Below are positions 11,652 to 22,811 of a stretch of 64,000 nt of DNA, piece by piece. Numbering within the stretch: the first letter of the stretch is position 1; each line of letters opens with the position of its first letter. A program made the position numbers and the translations under genes. Below the pieces are notes generated by a model. It was not told the origin of the DNA. It was given only the letters and a program-made list of their open reading frames with translations, and did no database searches. The stretch is taken from contig JAWQEG010001313.1 of assembly GCA_033782935.1 (NCBI GenBank), forward strand, positions 632,001-696,000, given 5' to 3'. This stretch comes from Petrolisthes cinctipes (Eukaryota; Arthropoda; Malacostraca; Decapoda; Porcellanidae).

Positions 11652-12600
11652 CTAAAAGAGTTGGGTCCCCACGATTGCGACGAAGACGAGAGAAAGCAGC
11701 GCGCTTCTCCCGCACAGCAGTGGTGCAGACTGGTGACCACGTTTGGGAAAGTAGCCAGAGGTTCTAGGGATAGAGTTGAGAGCAGCAGAGTGGAGCATAT
11801 CAGTGAAATATGTTACAGCCTCGTCAGAGCTACCGAAATCGGCTACAGAAGAGACCGAAGAAGTTAGCTCTCTAAAAAACTGCCGGTCAGCCTTCTCTAA
11901 TTTCAACCTAGGAAGACGAGACTGTGGTTCATACCTGTTACCTTCTAAAAGTATAGGGAAATGGTCACTGCCATATATGTCAGGCAACACTCTCCAAGTA
12001 AAATCCAACAGAGCACTGGGTGAGCAAAGGGAAATGTCAATGGCGGTAAAAGTCCCAGTAGGGCTATTAAAATGTGTCACATCTCCTGTATTTAAAACCC
12101 CTAATCCCTCATCCTCAATAAAAGAAGCCAATAAAACACCCCTGGGGTTGACCGAACTGTCACCCCACAGAGGATGACGACCATTAAAATCACCCAATAA
12201 AATAAAGGGAGATGGAAGGTCCCGTACAAGATGGTTGAGATCACCCCTCTCAACTGTAACACTGGGAGGAAGGTATAGACTGCACACAGTGTACGGGCGG
12301 TCCATAAAAACCTTAACTGCAAAAGCCTGGAGCGGAGTGTCAAGCTCCAGGCTCATGCATGGAATATCTCTGCGAACTAGGATGGCAGGGCCTCCATGAT
12401 GACCCTGCCCTTCAAATGAATTGGAATAAAAGGCCGAGTATGCTGGAGGACTGGCAGGAATGTAGTCCCCAAGCATTGTCTCTTGGAGAGAAACACATGC
12501 AGGAGAGAAGCTAGAGAGAAGAACGCACAGTTCCTCCCAAGAAGCACGCAAGCCACGGCAATTCCACTGAAGGACCTTGAACGGTGTTACTTTAGTACTG
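11652..12600 (-). pseudogene. ORF2 endonuclease domain of the I-like element
   Basis: Starts FKVLQWNCRGLRASWEELC (just upstream of 12551) and continues CVSLQETMLGD (catalytic Glu), HHGGPAILVRRD, VCSLYLPP, ILLGDFNGRHPLWGD and YGSDHFPILLE. All key APE-type residues are present: Asn in QWN, Glu in QE, Asp/Asn in GDFN and Asp/His in SDH. The frame is then lost by a shift near 11700. Confidence 0.8.
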
Positions 12601-14586
12601 ATTTTTGCGAAGCCTCACGGAGGTACTTCCCACTACCACCTCGACCTGAGGGTTTACTCAAACAATAAGATTTGTCTAATCCTGGGCCACTAGAAGAAGA
12701 GCGAACCCGAGGAGTAGTACTTGGGGCAGTAATTGGGACCCGTAGACGAGTCCCTGAAGCATCTGATATGTTAGAAGAAGATGAAGGTATATGAGATGGG
12801 ATATTCTTTGAAACAATTACATTGGTTCTGTCCTGTACAGCAGTGGTATCACTGACACAGGCAGATACATCAACATCCATAATATAGGTGGTAGAATCAC
12901 TCCGCTGCTCAAGCGGAAGAGAAACTGAATCTTTTTAAGTCACAACATCCGTGGCATCCACATTAACTTCACGCCCCTCTGATGATCCCGAAGGAAGCTT
13001 GCGAGGAGGAACTTCTGTTGTATCAAGAGATTCATCAGAGCCACGAGAACGCTTCTGGTGAAATTGAGAGGAAACTATGGATCAGTCCACAGAGATGGTT
13101 GCCTCACAAGGTGGAACATCTATAGAGTCAAGTGCCTCAGAGGAACCACGAAGGCATCTCTGTGGCAGTTTAGGTGACTTAAGTTTCCTTTTGGGAGAGC
13201 GTGTGGCAGCGTGAACCTCTACCACATGGACACCTTTAGCTAAAATCTGAGAATTGTCATCAGTTGAAGGGTCACCAGAATGAGTGTCTGATAAAGTTTC
13301 CAAGACAGAGAAACTATTACGTAGAGTAACCTTAGAAACGTTCTCACTAGAGCAAAAAGTAGCTGCCTCTTGAGAGGGTGCTGCAACCAATTTAGGGCGA
13401 AGGGAGGAGGCGTATGTCTTCACACCACCATCCTTCTGTCGCCTGAAGTTGAGTTGCAGTCTGGCACTACCTATGTTAATGAATTGAGTATTAGCCAAGT
13501 GGAAGATATCCTGCTCAAGTAGGTACATCTTACATTGGCGAGAACGCAAGGGGTGAGCATCTCTGCAGTAAAAGCAGTAACTCTCTGACCGACACTCAGA
13601 AGTAAGATGTGAGTCAAGAGCAGAACAATTGCCACACCGGGAGCGGTTGTTGCAGTTCCTCTTCCCATGACCAAACTCATAACAACAGAAACACTGTAGG
13701 GGACGCTCAACAAAAGGCTTCACCTCAAATGAGGTGGGGTTAATGTTAATGCGATCTGGGATATGCGAGCCATAGAAAGTGAGGATGATCATATTTGTAC
13801 TGCCTTTCATCTTCGTTACTCGTTGGACACTGTCTGGGCACATAGCGAGAATGTCCTCTTCTGAGAATTCATACAGGTCCTCATTATATATACGCCCCTT
13901 GCTATAATTAAATGTTTGATGTGGTTTAATAGATTCAAACATGCTATCAGAAGGACAGGGGAGATTGAGGAGCATCATGGCCTGTGTAAGATCTTTGGCT
14001 TTGATTAAAACGACCTTACCATTGGTAATAATCCAACTTCTTTCTCCAGATACCGGGAAGCATGGATAAGGTTACCACGTCCCTCCCTGTAGTAAGCCAC
14101 AAACCAAAAGGGTGTAGGAACCCGACGTTCTTTTGGGACATGCTCCACAGTGTCATCAAATATATTAGGGCAGTAGTCATTGTCACTGTCAACTACATTG
14201 ATGGACCGCATCATCTGAGCTTTACAATGAGTATCCCCAACCGTCAGATAATCTTTTGCCTCAAATGCTGCTTTGGCAGCAGCATTTGTATTGAAAGTAA
14301 TATAGCACCGATTAGACCTACAATCACTGTCATACGTGATTTGGATTCGAAGGACTACTCCAAAGCACTTAAAAATGGAGCAGATAGTGCCATAGGAAAA
14401 GGATGCAAGTACATTCGTTAACATTAACGTGTCCAGATTGCTAACAGGGTTCTTCGACACAACACCCGACCTGCTAGGTCTACTCTTATTTGCAGCTTTC
14501 TGCATATTACCATGACCAGAGAGTGACGTCTCGAGGGCCTGGTCGACCACCGCTCGAGGAAGAGATTGGGGCTTTTCTGTATCCAT
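12590..14586 (-). pseudogene. ORF1 (gag-like) of the I-like element, frameshifted
   Basis: Nucleic-acid-binding protein of the retroelement. From ATG 14586 the first about 190 codons include an RRM-like segment (LMLTNVLASFSYGTICSIF … RCYITFNTNAAAKAAFE). A one-base shift near 14040 moves the frame to 13978-13082, which carries three consecutive zinc knuckles: CFCCYEFGHGKRNC, CGNCSALDSHLTSEC and CFYCRDAHPLRSRQC (about 13700-13520). Beyond the stop at 13082 a Ser/Thr-rich tail can be followed with further stops to about 12590, just ahead of ORF2. Confidence 0.75.
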
Positions 14587-15064
14587 ATATCATTGATTTG
14601 TTGTTTTTGGCCCCAGGAGCCAAGAGCTACTACCTACCGGGCAGATGAAGGGACCGAGCGCTGGTCGCCGCGGGCGGGGTACCTCTTCCCCCACGGGGCC
14701 ACTCGTTTTAAAAAGCAGCCCCAATAGCTCGAAAGTTTGCCCACGACGGTGCTGAGACCCCCTTCCCCAACATCTCCCGGCCCAGACACCCAACCATTCA
14801 ACATAGGACGGCCCCTAGAGGGCAGTCCCTCCGGAGGGCAGCGCTGTTGGCCCGTACTGGCAGCCTAATGCATGGGAACCATTTAGTCTGGTCTCTCACT
14901 GGCGACCTTACTAGCATGGGAAGCCCTCTCTCCCCGAAATTGGGGCAGAGCAGGGGCCGGAGCCCCCTCTAGTCTAGCTCGCCAGGTCTCAGAGACACGC
15001 AAGCCCCCCCACCACGTCAAGGCGGTTCCCGTTGTGGGGGGAAAGAAAAAAGAAATAAGGTGGA

Positions 15065-15074
15065 AAATGAAGGC

Positions 15075-15127
<53 letters not shown>

Positions 15128-15209
15128 GGAAACGAAGGCATGAGAGAGAGAGAGAGGTGGAAAAGAATGCATGAGAGAGAGAGATAGAGTGAGAGATGGA
15201 AAAGAAGGC

Positions 15210-15256
<47 letters not shown>

Positions 15257-15300
15257 GGGGGGAGGTGAAAAAGAAGGCATGAGAGAGAGAGAGAGAGAGT
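15065..15300. repeat. GA-rich minisatellite
   Basis: Several (GA)n runs separated by a repeated GGTGGAAA-GAAGGCATGA unit (15064, 15122, 15158, 15195, 15265). Confidence 0.85.
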
Positions 15301-15533
15301 TACAAGGAGTTAAAGGACTCGTAGCACCGCAAAAGGTCTTACAACCCATACCAAGGAGGTACCGTGGGTGTAGTAGCAGTTGGTAAGTAATAGTGAGAGA
15401 AAAATATAGTAAAGAGAAGGCTCTCCCCACCCACCTCTCCCACCCGCATTGCGGGTATGGAAATGGAAATGTACCTAACCCGGAGGAAAAATGGCCAGAC
15501 TAGGAAATTTTTGTACAGGAAAGGAGGAAACAA

Positions 15534-16817
15534 TCACTTTAACTCTAACAGGCTTGGCAGAACTTTGTCTAACTGTGTCTTGAACTTTTCTATCGAGGAA
15601 CTATCAACTACCTCTGCTGGTAGCTGATTCCAGACATTGCAGATTTTATATGTGAAGAAATTACTTAACGTATTATGGCGGAAACGTTTCAAGTCTAGTT
15701 TCCATCCATGGTTTCTAGTTGCATTAGTGTTTAAGCTAAACAGGCACTGATAATCAATGTTTTCATATCCACGAAGGATTTTGAAAACCTCAATTAGTTG
15801 ACCTCTCAAGCGTCTCGTCTCTAATGAGAAGAGACCTAGTGCCTGCAGCCTTCTCTGGTAGCCCATGTGCTTAATTGATGGGATCAGTTTGGTGGCCCTA
15901 GCCTGGACTCTCTCAAGCCTCGCAATGTCTTTTTTGAGAGTCGGCGACCAGAACAGCACAGCATATTCTAGATGTGGCCGAACCAAAAAATTGTAAAGAG
16001 TGAGGACTATCTCTTTGTTTCTAAATCTAAATTGCCTCTTTATGTAACCAAGAAGCCTCTGGGCTTTCTTTTCTACTTCGAGGCACTGCTTGGAGAATTT
16101 GAGGTCACTGCTGATCAGTACACCTAAGTCTTTCTCCAAGTCAGTACTACTAATTTCACTTCCCAACAAAGAGTAACTGGCTCTCTGATTGGCTGGACCT
16201 ATGTGCATCACTTTACACTTGTCCAAATTGAATGGCATCTGCCATCGTTCAGACCACTCTCCTACTTTCTCTAGGTCTTTATGTAGTTGTTCTACCTTTT
16301 CAAATGATGAAGCATTACACCCTAACTTGGTGTCATCAGCAAATTTTGCAATTCGACTGACAATGCCCACATCTATGTCATTAATGTAGATTATAAAGAG
16401 TAGTGGACCTAGAACTGAACCTTGAGGAACCCCACTTGTGACTGATGCCCAACTTGAGGCTTCCCCATTGATTTCTACTCTTTGGCGCTGGTCAGTCAGC
16501 CAATTCTCAATCCATTTAGCAAGCATCCCCCTTATTCCCAGTGCACAGGTTTTTGCCATCAACCTCTGATGAGGTACTTTATCAAAGGCTTTCTGAAAGT
16601 CTAGATAAAGGATGTCTATTGCCCGGCACTGGTCATATTCAGAAAGCATACCGTGGAAAAATTCAATCAAGTTGGTCAAACATGAACGCCGACGCCTAAA
16701 ACCATGCTGTGAATCATACAATAAATTATATGATTCAAGATGATCTACTATTCTATCTGCAACTATACCCTCCAATACCTTTCCTACTACAGATGTAAGG
16801 CTGATTGGTCGGTAGTT
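15534..16817 (-). pseudogene. CR1-like ORF2, reverse transcriptase
   Basis: In frame after the single TGA: NYRPISLTSVVGKVLEGIV, QHGFRRRRSCLTNL, motif A LYLDFQKAFDKVPH, SGVPQGSVLGPLLFIIY, motif C KFADDTKLG, and the C-terminal tail to LPSLLELK at 15534. Catalytic residues are all present, so apart from the one nonsense codon the RT looks intact. Confidence 0.85.
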
Positions 16818-16820
16818 TCA

Positions 16821-18300
16821 AGGAAGATGGCGATCTCCCTTTTTAAATATGGGAGTCACATTTGCTTCCTCCCAGTCAGATGGGACCTCTCCCGTTTCAA
16901 GCGATATATTGAAGATAGCAGCCAGGTGAGGGGTTACCTGGTCACATACCTCTCGCAAGACCCTAGGAAGAAATTCATCAGGATCGGGAGATTTATTGAC
17001 TCTTAATTTGCCTATTCTGTCTCTAACTTTTGCTTCACTGCATTGGACCCTTTCTATGGTAACACCCTCATGAGTAGTGCCTGGCTCTGGGATGTTACCC
17101 CCATCTTCTCGGGTGAACACTGATGAGAAATGGGAACTTAGAATGTCTGCCATCTCTTCATCAGTGTTTTGCAAGACACCGTTCCCATCATGCAATGGGC
17201 CTATCTTGTTTCTAATTGGTTTTCTGCTGTTTACATAACCAAAAAACTCCTTGGGATTTTCCTTACACAAGGCTGCAATCTGGAGTTCCTCGTTACGCTT
17301 GGCTCTGTCTACAAGTGATTTCACCTTCCTTCGTAGGTGGTAATATTTACTTTGTATCTCTAAATTACCAGTTCTTTTGAACTGGCTGTAGGCTGCCTTT
17401 CTTTTCCTAATTGTAGCTGCTATTTCTCGTGTGAACCATTTGGGTTGGGACATTGGGGATCCAACTGGCTTAGAGGGCACGAACATTGATTGTTGTGCCA
17501 TAAAGCAGTCTCGAAATAAGCACCAGGACTCATTCACCCCTTGGCCCATTTCCAAATGCATTGCACTAACTCCCTTTCTCAGATTACAGAAATCTGCTCT
17601 ACTGAGGTCGGGTTTGCTCTGTTTCTGAATTTTAACTTTAGACTTGGGTACTTGCAGTGAGAACCTAATTATATTATGGTCACTTCCTCCCAATGGCTCA
17701 TCTACAGTCAAGCTAGAGACAAGGTATTCTTCAGAGGTGAACACAATATCTAATATATTGGTTCTCCTTGTGGGCTCAGTCACCCACTGAGTCAAGAAAG
17801 TTTCATCAGCAAAGTCAATGAGCCTTCTTGATTTTGCATCTCCCGTTTTATCTACCCAGTTAACATGGCAGTTGAAGTCACCTAGTATAATACTAATATT
17901 CTCCCCTATTAGATCACTAAGAATCATCATCAATGGGTTGGTGCGGTGGACAGTAGATAACAATGAATCTATACACTCCACTTCCCACTGTCATGTCAAC
18001 ATCTAACACTTCTTGTTTTGACCCGACTTTGCAAATCACTGGATCTAGGGAGTCTCGGATATACCGGGCTACTCCTCCTCCCTCCCGATCGGGTCGGTCT
18101 CTATGAAATAATCTAAAGGTAGGGATATGGAATTCCCCTATATAGTCCCTTCCACTTGCATGGATCCAGGACTCTGTTATAGCTATTATTTCTACTTTTT
18201 CAGTTGCTATCAGAGCTCTGAGCTCATTAAATTTGTTTCTAACTGACCTAGCATTTATCAGTACTACACTGAGGGAGTCTGTCTGAACTGACTGACTCCC
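16821..18300 (-). pseudogene. CR1-like ORF2, endonuclease and linker
   Basis: N-terminal endonuclease half on 18300-17940 (SLSVVLINARSVRNKFNELR, ITESWIH with the catalytic Glu, FRLFHRDRPDREGGGVARYI), shifted by one base near 17935 into the frame 17981-16821. That frame holds IILGDFNCHVNW, NILDIVFTSEEYLVS, GGSDHNIIRFSL and the linker (QPKWFTREIAATIRKRKAAY). It stops at TGA 16818-16820 within GDRHLP-stop-NYRPISLTS, where the RT continues in the same frame. Confidence 0.75.
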
Positions 18301-19560
18301 TAGCCTGACACGTTTCCCGATGGCTCATCGCTGACCAGGCTAAGGTTGGCAGCATCAGCTACCGTAGATGGTGGTGCAACCACTTCAGGTACCGGGGTAC
18401 CCTCTGTGGAAGAACCTCCATTGTTCTGACAGGATGCACCCACCCTTTTCTCCAAGGGTGGTGTCACCTCTATGGGTGTCACTTCAGGAGCATCACTGTC
18501 GTTGGGTTGACGACCCTCTCTGACCACATGGGTAGATCTAACTACACGGTAGAGAACCTGGTTCACCATGTCCCCGAAGACTTCCTTCCCTCGCTTGTTA
18601 AGGTGCACCCCATCTGGCAAGTAAAGGTCTGCTCGCCCATAAAACACATTATATGGGTCCACAAACCGAACACCAAGAGGGGTGCACATGTCCTCAAGCC
18701 TCTCATTTACCCCAATGGCTTTAGAGAGAGCATGGGAACTGGCACCAAGTCTGGGGAGAATTCCTATTACTGCTGCCCTATTAAATCCCTTGAGTTCATC
18801 CACCATGTACATGGCATCAAGGATGATCTCCTCAGTGTTGCCGGTCTCTCCATTCCTAAGGAACAGATCGTTACCCGACACCTGTGCAACTACCGTTGTG
18901 CTTTCACTGACTGGTAGTTTTTCTACTTCCTTCATAATGTCTTTTGTTTTTCTTCCTGAAAGACACTTGACAGATCTTTTGGTGCCATTTACTGCACCAA
19001 AGTGCCTATCCTGACCCTTGACTAGAGAGTCACCAACCAATATGGCCTCCCTGTCTTCAGAGCAGAGAAATACATATCGGTTGGAAGTTGTGATGGGTTC
19101 TGGGTTTGGAGGTTTATGACTACATTTAGCAGCCTTCCGCTGAGTCACCCGAGTAAACCCATTAGAGTTCCCATTTGGAGAACTCTGTGACCCTCTAGGG
19201 TCACTTGTGCTTAGAGCAGTAGGCCTAGCTCCTTTCTTTGTTTTCTTTTATTTTTCTTCCCTTCATTTTCTTTACTTTCTCTGGCCACTATTTTATTAGT
19301 AGACTCCTCTGAGGTTGACGGTTCCTCGGTGCAGCTACGCTGACCAACGTGACCCGCCCTCAGGGTTTCTACCATATCTTGCAAGATCTTAATTTGATTT
19401 TTCAAGTTTTTCATCTCCTGCAAGTGCTCTTTTCGGAGCTTGCAGAAGTCACAAGGTGTAGGGTGGTCCATTAGGTCTTTGTGGCTTGCACCACTAAAGT
19501 CCTCAGTCCACCTGTAGACCTCGCACTCTGGACATACAAACTTTCTACAAGAAGGTACGT
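18300..19560 (-). pseudogene. CR1-like ORF1: zinc finger, coiled coil, SGNH esterase
   Basis: The first part (19560-19211) reads CRKFVCPECEVYRWTEDF … CDFCKLRKEHLQEM, a Cys-rich finger, followed by a heptad-like segment (LKNQIKILQDMVETLRAG) and a Lys/Glu-rich stretch that ends in a stop. The second part (19148-18300, 282 codons) carries the SGNH hydrolase blocks in order: ILVGDSLVKG (catalytic Ser), VSGNDLFLR (Asn) and LYLPDGVHLNKRG (catalytic Asp and His). The esterase module itself shows no lesion. The role of such esterases in retrotransposition is not settled; membrane or lipid association has been proposed. Confidence 0.8.
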
Positions 19561-19830
19561 TTTTTTACTTGGGTTTCTGATTCATTGTTGTTGTTTTGAA
19601 TATTCTTTCTAACAAGTTCTAATGTGTCAAAAACAAGAAAAGCTATCAAATACTTAGGGTCGTCACCATAAATTGCATAAAAAAGAGGATGCATGGAAAC
19701 AGATACTGCTGTGCTAGATGCCTCTAACACTAGGAGGGAGTTCCTGCAGGGTCAGATATTGCCAGAATATGACCATTCGCTTGCCCTGGGCCCCGGTCAT
19801 GAGTGAGGCCTTCCCAACCCGGCGCACAGA

Positions 19831-20074
19831 GAGAGAGAGGGGTAAAAGAAGAGAAATTATTAAAGTAAGTGTAGTTTAAAAATAATTGTTTTATCATAGT
19901 AGCCCATATAAAATATTGCTTGTTAATCGTTTTCTATAACAGTCACCAGAGAACACGATAGAAGCACTAACTATTATTTAATTTATAGTTATTGCTATCT
20001 GTCCCTCTTTTCTTTCTATTTCCCTTGTTCTTACTATCCTACCTCTCTATCACCATACACTAATTCCTACAAGG

Positions 20075-20122
<48 letters not shown>

Positions 20123-20206
20123 ACTATAACTGTTTTGATAAGGAAGGGTAGAGAAGGAGGTTATGAAGGTGAACACAACACTATCATTTCTTTGCCTCAC
20201 CTTCAG
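19831..20206. other. intron remainder, (CT)n at 20077-20121
   Basis: No gene seen. Contains a 45-bp CT microsatellite and then the polypyrimidine region preceding the exon acceptor at 20206. Confidence 0.6.
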
Positions 20207-20514
20207 AGTACACCAAACTATCGTTGTGGTCGTCGCCAAAGACAATAGATGTGATGGAAGGGAAGGAGCAGGAGACCAGACTTACCTTCAAGGACCTACC
20301 AAACCAATACTGGAGTATCTGGTTGGGGTACTCTGGTGAAGGTTATGGTTATGCTGGTGCCAGGGTAATACTGTCTCACACTCCAGACAACACCATGGGT
20401 CAACACGTGTGGCTGGAGGTGAGGTGTGGTTTGTACATTCCTGAAAACACCCGTGTTCTGCTGTACAATAACACACCTTCAAACATATCACCTCCACGAT
20501 ACTACTTGGTTCAG
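20207..20514 (+). CDS. candidate host gene, exon 2
   Basis: Bounded by an acceptor (CACCTTCAG|AG) and a donor (CAG|GTCAGT). It opens with two bases that complete the phase-1 codon left by the exon ending at 7453 (G+AG = Glu) and ends in phase 0. The translation (YTKLSLWSSPKTIDVMEG, then LTFKDLPNQYWSIWLGYSG, then HVWLEVRCGLYIPEN) looks like a compact beta-rich extracellular domain, but I cannot name it. An N-glycosylation sequon NIS is present. The intron before it is 12.75 kb and is filled by two minus-strand retroelements. Confidence 0.6.
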
Positions 20515-20564
20515 GTCAGTTGTGTACAGTTCACTTAATTAATATGTCATGTCTCTCTATCTCT

Positions 20565-20740
20565 CTCTTCTTCTTCTTCTTCTTCTTGTCGTTGTTATTG
20601 TTGTTGTTGTTGTTATTATTGTTATTGTTAGTATTAATGATAATGATAGTAATAGAAATAATAGAAATAATAAAATAATAATACTGTAATAAAAATAATA
20701 ATAATAGTAACATTAATAATAGAGAGAGAGAGAGAGATTA
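20565..20740. repeat. trinucleotide-rich repeat (TTC, TTG, ATT, ATA)
   Basis: Runs of TTC, then TTG/TTA, then AAT/ATA, ending in a short GA run, within the intron after the exon ending at 20514. Confidence 0.85.
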
Positions 20741-20861
20741 TGGGGTCTGTTTTGTTGCCCCGTGTGGAGGAATCAGTAAACTTCAATTCAACCCACTCAT
20801 TACATACACACAGACAAAAGAAAATGAGAATATTGTGAATCCAACAGGAAATGTGTATATG

Positions 20862-21085
20862 TGTGTGTGGTTGTGAGTGTACATCACTGAATTCTGTGTT
20901 GAATTATGTTTCTGTGTGTGTGTTTGTGTGTGTGTGTGATTGTGTGTGTGTTTGTGTATACACCACTGAGTTTTGTGTTGGATGATATTTCCGTGTATGT
21001 GTGTTTGTCTGTGTGTGTACACCGCTGAGTTATGTGTTGGATTATGTTTCTGTGTGTGTGTGTGTGTGTGTGTATTGTATTTCAC
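20862..21085 (+). repeat. GT-containing minisatellite, about 75-bp unit
   Basis: Three copies of a unit with GTGTGTACA(C/T)C and ACTGAGTT-TGTGTTG, followed by (G)ATTATGTTTCTGTGTG and a GT run. Confidence 0.75.
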
Positions 21086-21104
21086 TGAATACAGTTATAT
21101 TAAT

Positions 21105-21235
21105 ACACGCGTATACATTATGTACATTAGGTCTGTACACATATACACATTATGTACATTAGACTAGGCCTGTACACATATACACATTATGTACATTAGA
21201 CTAGGCCTGTACACATATACCCTACACATTATGTA
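21105..21235 (+). repeat. tandem repeat, about 42-bp unit
   Basis: Three copies of a unit containing ACACATTATGTACATTAG and ACTAGGCCTGTACACATAT, ending at the TA where the adjacent small transposon inserted. Confidence 0.8.
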
Positions 21236-21304
21236 CAGTCGCGGCACATAGTCCTTGAACAGACTTCCCTTTACACCCTGGTCAAGGACTATATGCCATA
21301 ACTG
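21236..21304. mobile_element. Tc1/mariner-like MITE, 69 bp
   Basis: Flanked by TA on both sides (21234-21235, 21305-21306), with termini CAGTCGCGGCACATAGTCCT and the complementary AGGACTATATGCCATAACTG. TA duplication plus CAGT…ACTG ends is the Tc1/mariner pattern. It lies 59 bp upstream of the host exon starting at 21365. Confidence 0.75.
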
Positions 21305-21364
21305 TACTGTACATTATACTAGGTGTGTTTATGAATGTGTAATTATCATAATGTAATATTACAG

Positions 21365-21548
21365 GTGGGAATAGACTGGATGAGGGTGACTGACACCACA
21401 CCAGGACACAACCAGACTATACAACAACACAACTGTAGTCGGCCAATGCCTCACCACCCCAACCTTACCATTACAATTAATTGTGACGACATTTATGGTG
21501 TCGAGAATCCTAATGAGTGTGGTACAGTGAGTCAACCCTGTCCCATTG
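21365..21548 (+). CDS. candidate host gene, exon 3
   Basis: Acceptor TATTACAG|GTG in phase 0, matching the previous exon, and donor ATTG|GTGAGT in phase 1. Encodes VGIDWMRVTDTTPGH followed by a Cys- and Asn-rich stretch with sequons NQT, NCS and NLT and cysteines at HNCSRP, INCDD, NECGT and QPCP. This composition fits a secreted or extracellular module with disulfides. The family is not recognised. Confidence 0.6.
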
Positions 21549-21599
21549 GTGAGTGTAACCAAACTTATCTTATACACATATAACATACAACCTGACCTA

Positions 21600-22235
21600 T
21601 CAACACACACACACACACACACAGGGGGAAACAATGTCAACTACTCAGTGGTTTACACACACACACATAGACACAAACACACACACACACACACAGGATG
21701 AAACACTAACCAAAAAATATCTCATTGGTACACACACACATGGGTAAACAATGTCAACTACTCAGTGGTTTACACACACACAGGGGGAAACACCAACCAA
21801 CAAATAACTCAATGGCTTACACACACACACCTCATTGGTTTACTCTCACACTCACACACACACACACACACATACATATAATTGAAAACACCAACCAACA
21901 AATAACTCTAGGGTTTACACACACATACCTACACACACACACACACACACATCAACTAACAAACAATTCATTGGTTTACACACACACACACATCAAACAA
22001 TAGACAACTCATTGGTTTACACACACACACACACATATCAATTAACAGACAACTCAGTGGTTTACACACACACACATCAACTAACAGACAACTCATTGGT
22101 TTACACACACACACACACATACCTACACACATTAACTAACAGACAACTCATTGGTTTACACACACACATATACCTACACACACACACACCAACCAACAGA
22201 CAACTCAGTGGTTTACACACACACACACATAATGA
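21600..22235 (+). repeat. CA-based minisatellite in intron
   Basis: About a dozen irregular units combining a (CA)n run with (A/C)CAACTAACAGACAACTCATTGG and TTTACA. It fills most of the intron between the exons ending at 21548 and starting at 22471. Confidence 0.85.
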
Positions 22236-22341
22236 GTATTTATAGTGTTTAGAAATAATACCTTTTTCACAATATAAGTATGGTAAATATAATTATAATG
22301 ATAAGATAATGAGATAGTTATTATCTCTCTCTCTCTCTCTC

Positions 22342-22470
22342 TCATACTCAACATGTGTGTTAATATTTCTCTCACTCTCTCCCTATCTCTTGTTCTCTTA
22401 TACTCAACATGTGTGTAAATATTTCTCTCACTCTCTCTCTAAATACTCAACATGTGTGTTAATATTTCAG
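22342..22470 (+). repeat. triplicated segment ending in the true splice acceptor
   Basis: Three copies of ATACTCAACATGTGTGT-AATATTTC at about 22344, 22400 and 22443. Only the last is followed by AG and serves as the acceptor at 22470; the first two continue into TCTC runs. Confidence 0.75.
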
Positions 22471-22811
22471 ACATTATGCAGGATACTACGGACATTGAGA
22501 AAGACATTACGGAAATCGAAAAAGAAATGTCTGACCTTGTACCCAACACAACTGACTCTGAACAAGATACAAACTCAACACAGAACATGACGATGTGTGA
22601 CCAGGTGTGGAAATCAGAAATCCTAAATGTGGCATTGTATGTGCCGAGGCTGGAAGTAGTGACCTTGTTCTTGGCCACGGTGATATCTGTAATTATATAC
22701 TTGTCTTGGATTAAGTTTGTGGACATTAACATTATGCTGTTCCTTGCTCCAATGTGTCGTAGGCTGGCTCTCCTTCTTTTTGGACGAGTACAAGTACCAG
22801 ACAACCAGTAA
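22471..22811 (+). CDS. candidate host gene, last exon with transmembrane segment
   Basis: Acceptor AATATTTCAG|AC supplies the two bases completing the phase-1 codon from the exon ending at 21548 (G+AC = Asp), and the frame ends at TAA 22809-22811. It encodes an acidic stalk that may form a short coiled coil (DTTDIEKDITEIEKEMSDL), sequons NTT, NST and NMT, then a hydrophobic span of about 21 residues (VVTLFLATVISVIIYLSW, near 22655-22720) and a short C-terminal tail with an RRLALLLFGR block. The whole product would be a glycosylated single-pass membrane protein with most of its mass outside. Consistent phases across three introns are the main evidence that this is a gene. Function unknown. Confidence 0.6.

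Larger units (their letters stand above)
8600..15045 (-). mobile_element. near full-length I-like non-LTR retrotransposon with RNase H
   Basis: About 6.4 kb on the minus strand: GC-rich 5' UTR (15045-14587), ORF1 (14586 to about 12590), ORF2 (about 12600-8890) and a 3' UTR ending in AATAAATAAATCAATCAACC next to a GA microsatellite. ORF2 has endonuclease, RT and RNase H in that order and ORF1 has three CCHC knuckles, which together point to the I/Nimb/R1-like group; the exact clade is inference. Several frameshifts make it inactive. It lies antisense within the first large intron of the candidate host gene. Confidence 0.8.
15534..19830 (-). mobile_element. CR1-like non-LTR retrotransposon with esterase ORF1
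   Basis: Minus-strand element, nearly complete: 5' region (about 19830-19560), ORF1 (about 19560-18300) with a zinc finger, coiled coil and SGNH esterase, ORF2 (18300-15534) with endonuclease and RT, no RNase H. The esterase ORF1 is a known hallmark of the CR1 group. Disruptions: a frameshift in the endonuclease near 17935 and a TGA between endonuclease and RT. Confidence 0.8.

Noticed and set aside
21600..22240. Regularly spaced CA-rich repeats resembling a CRISPR-like array
   Set aside because: Units vary in length, spacers are not unique, and the context is an intron of an animal gene; it is a minisatellite.
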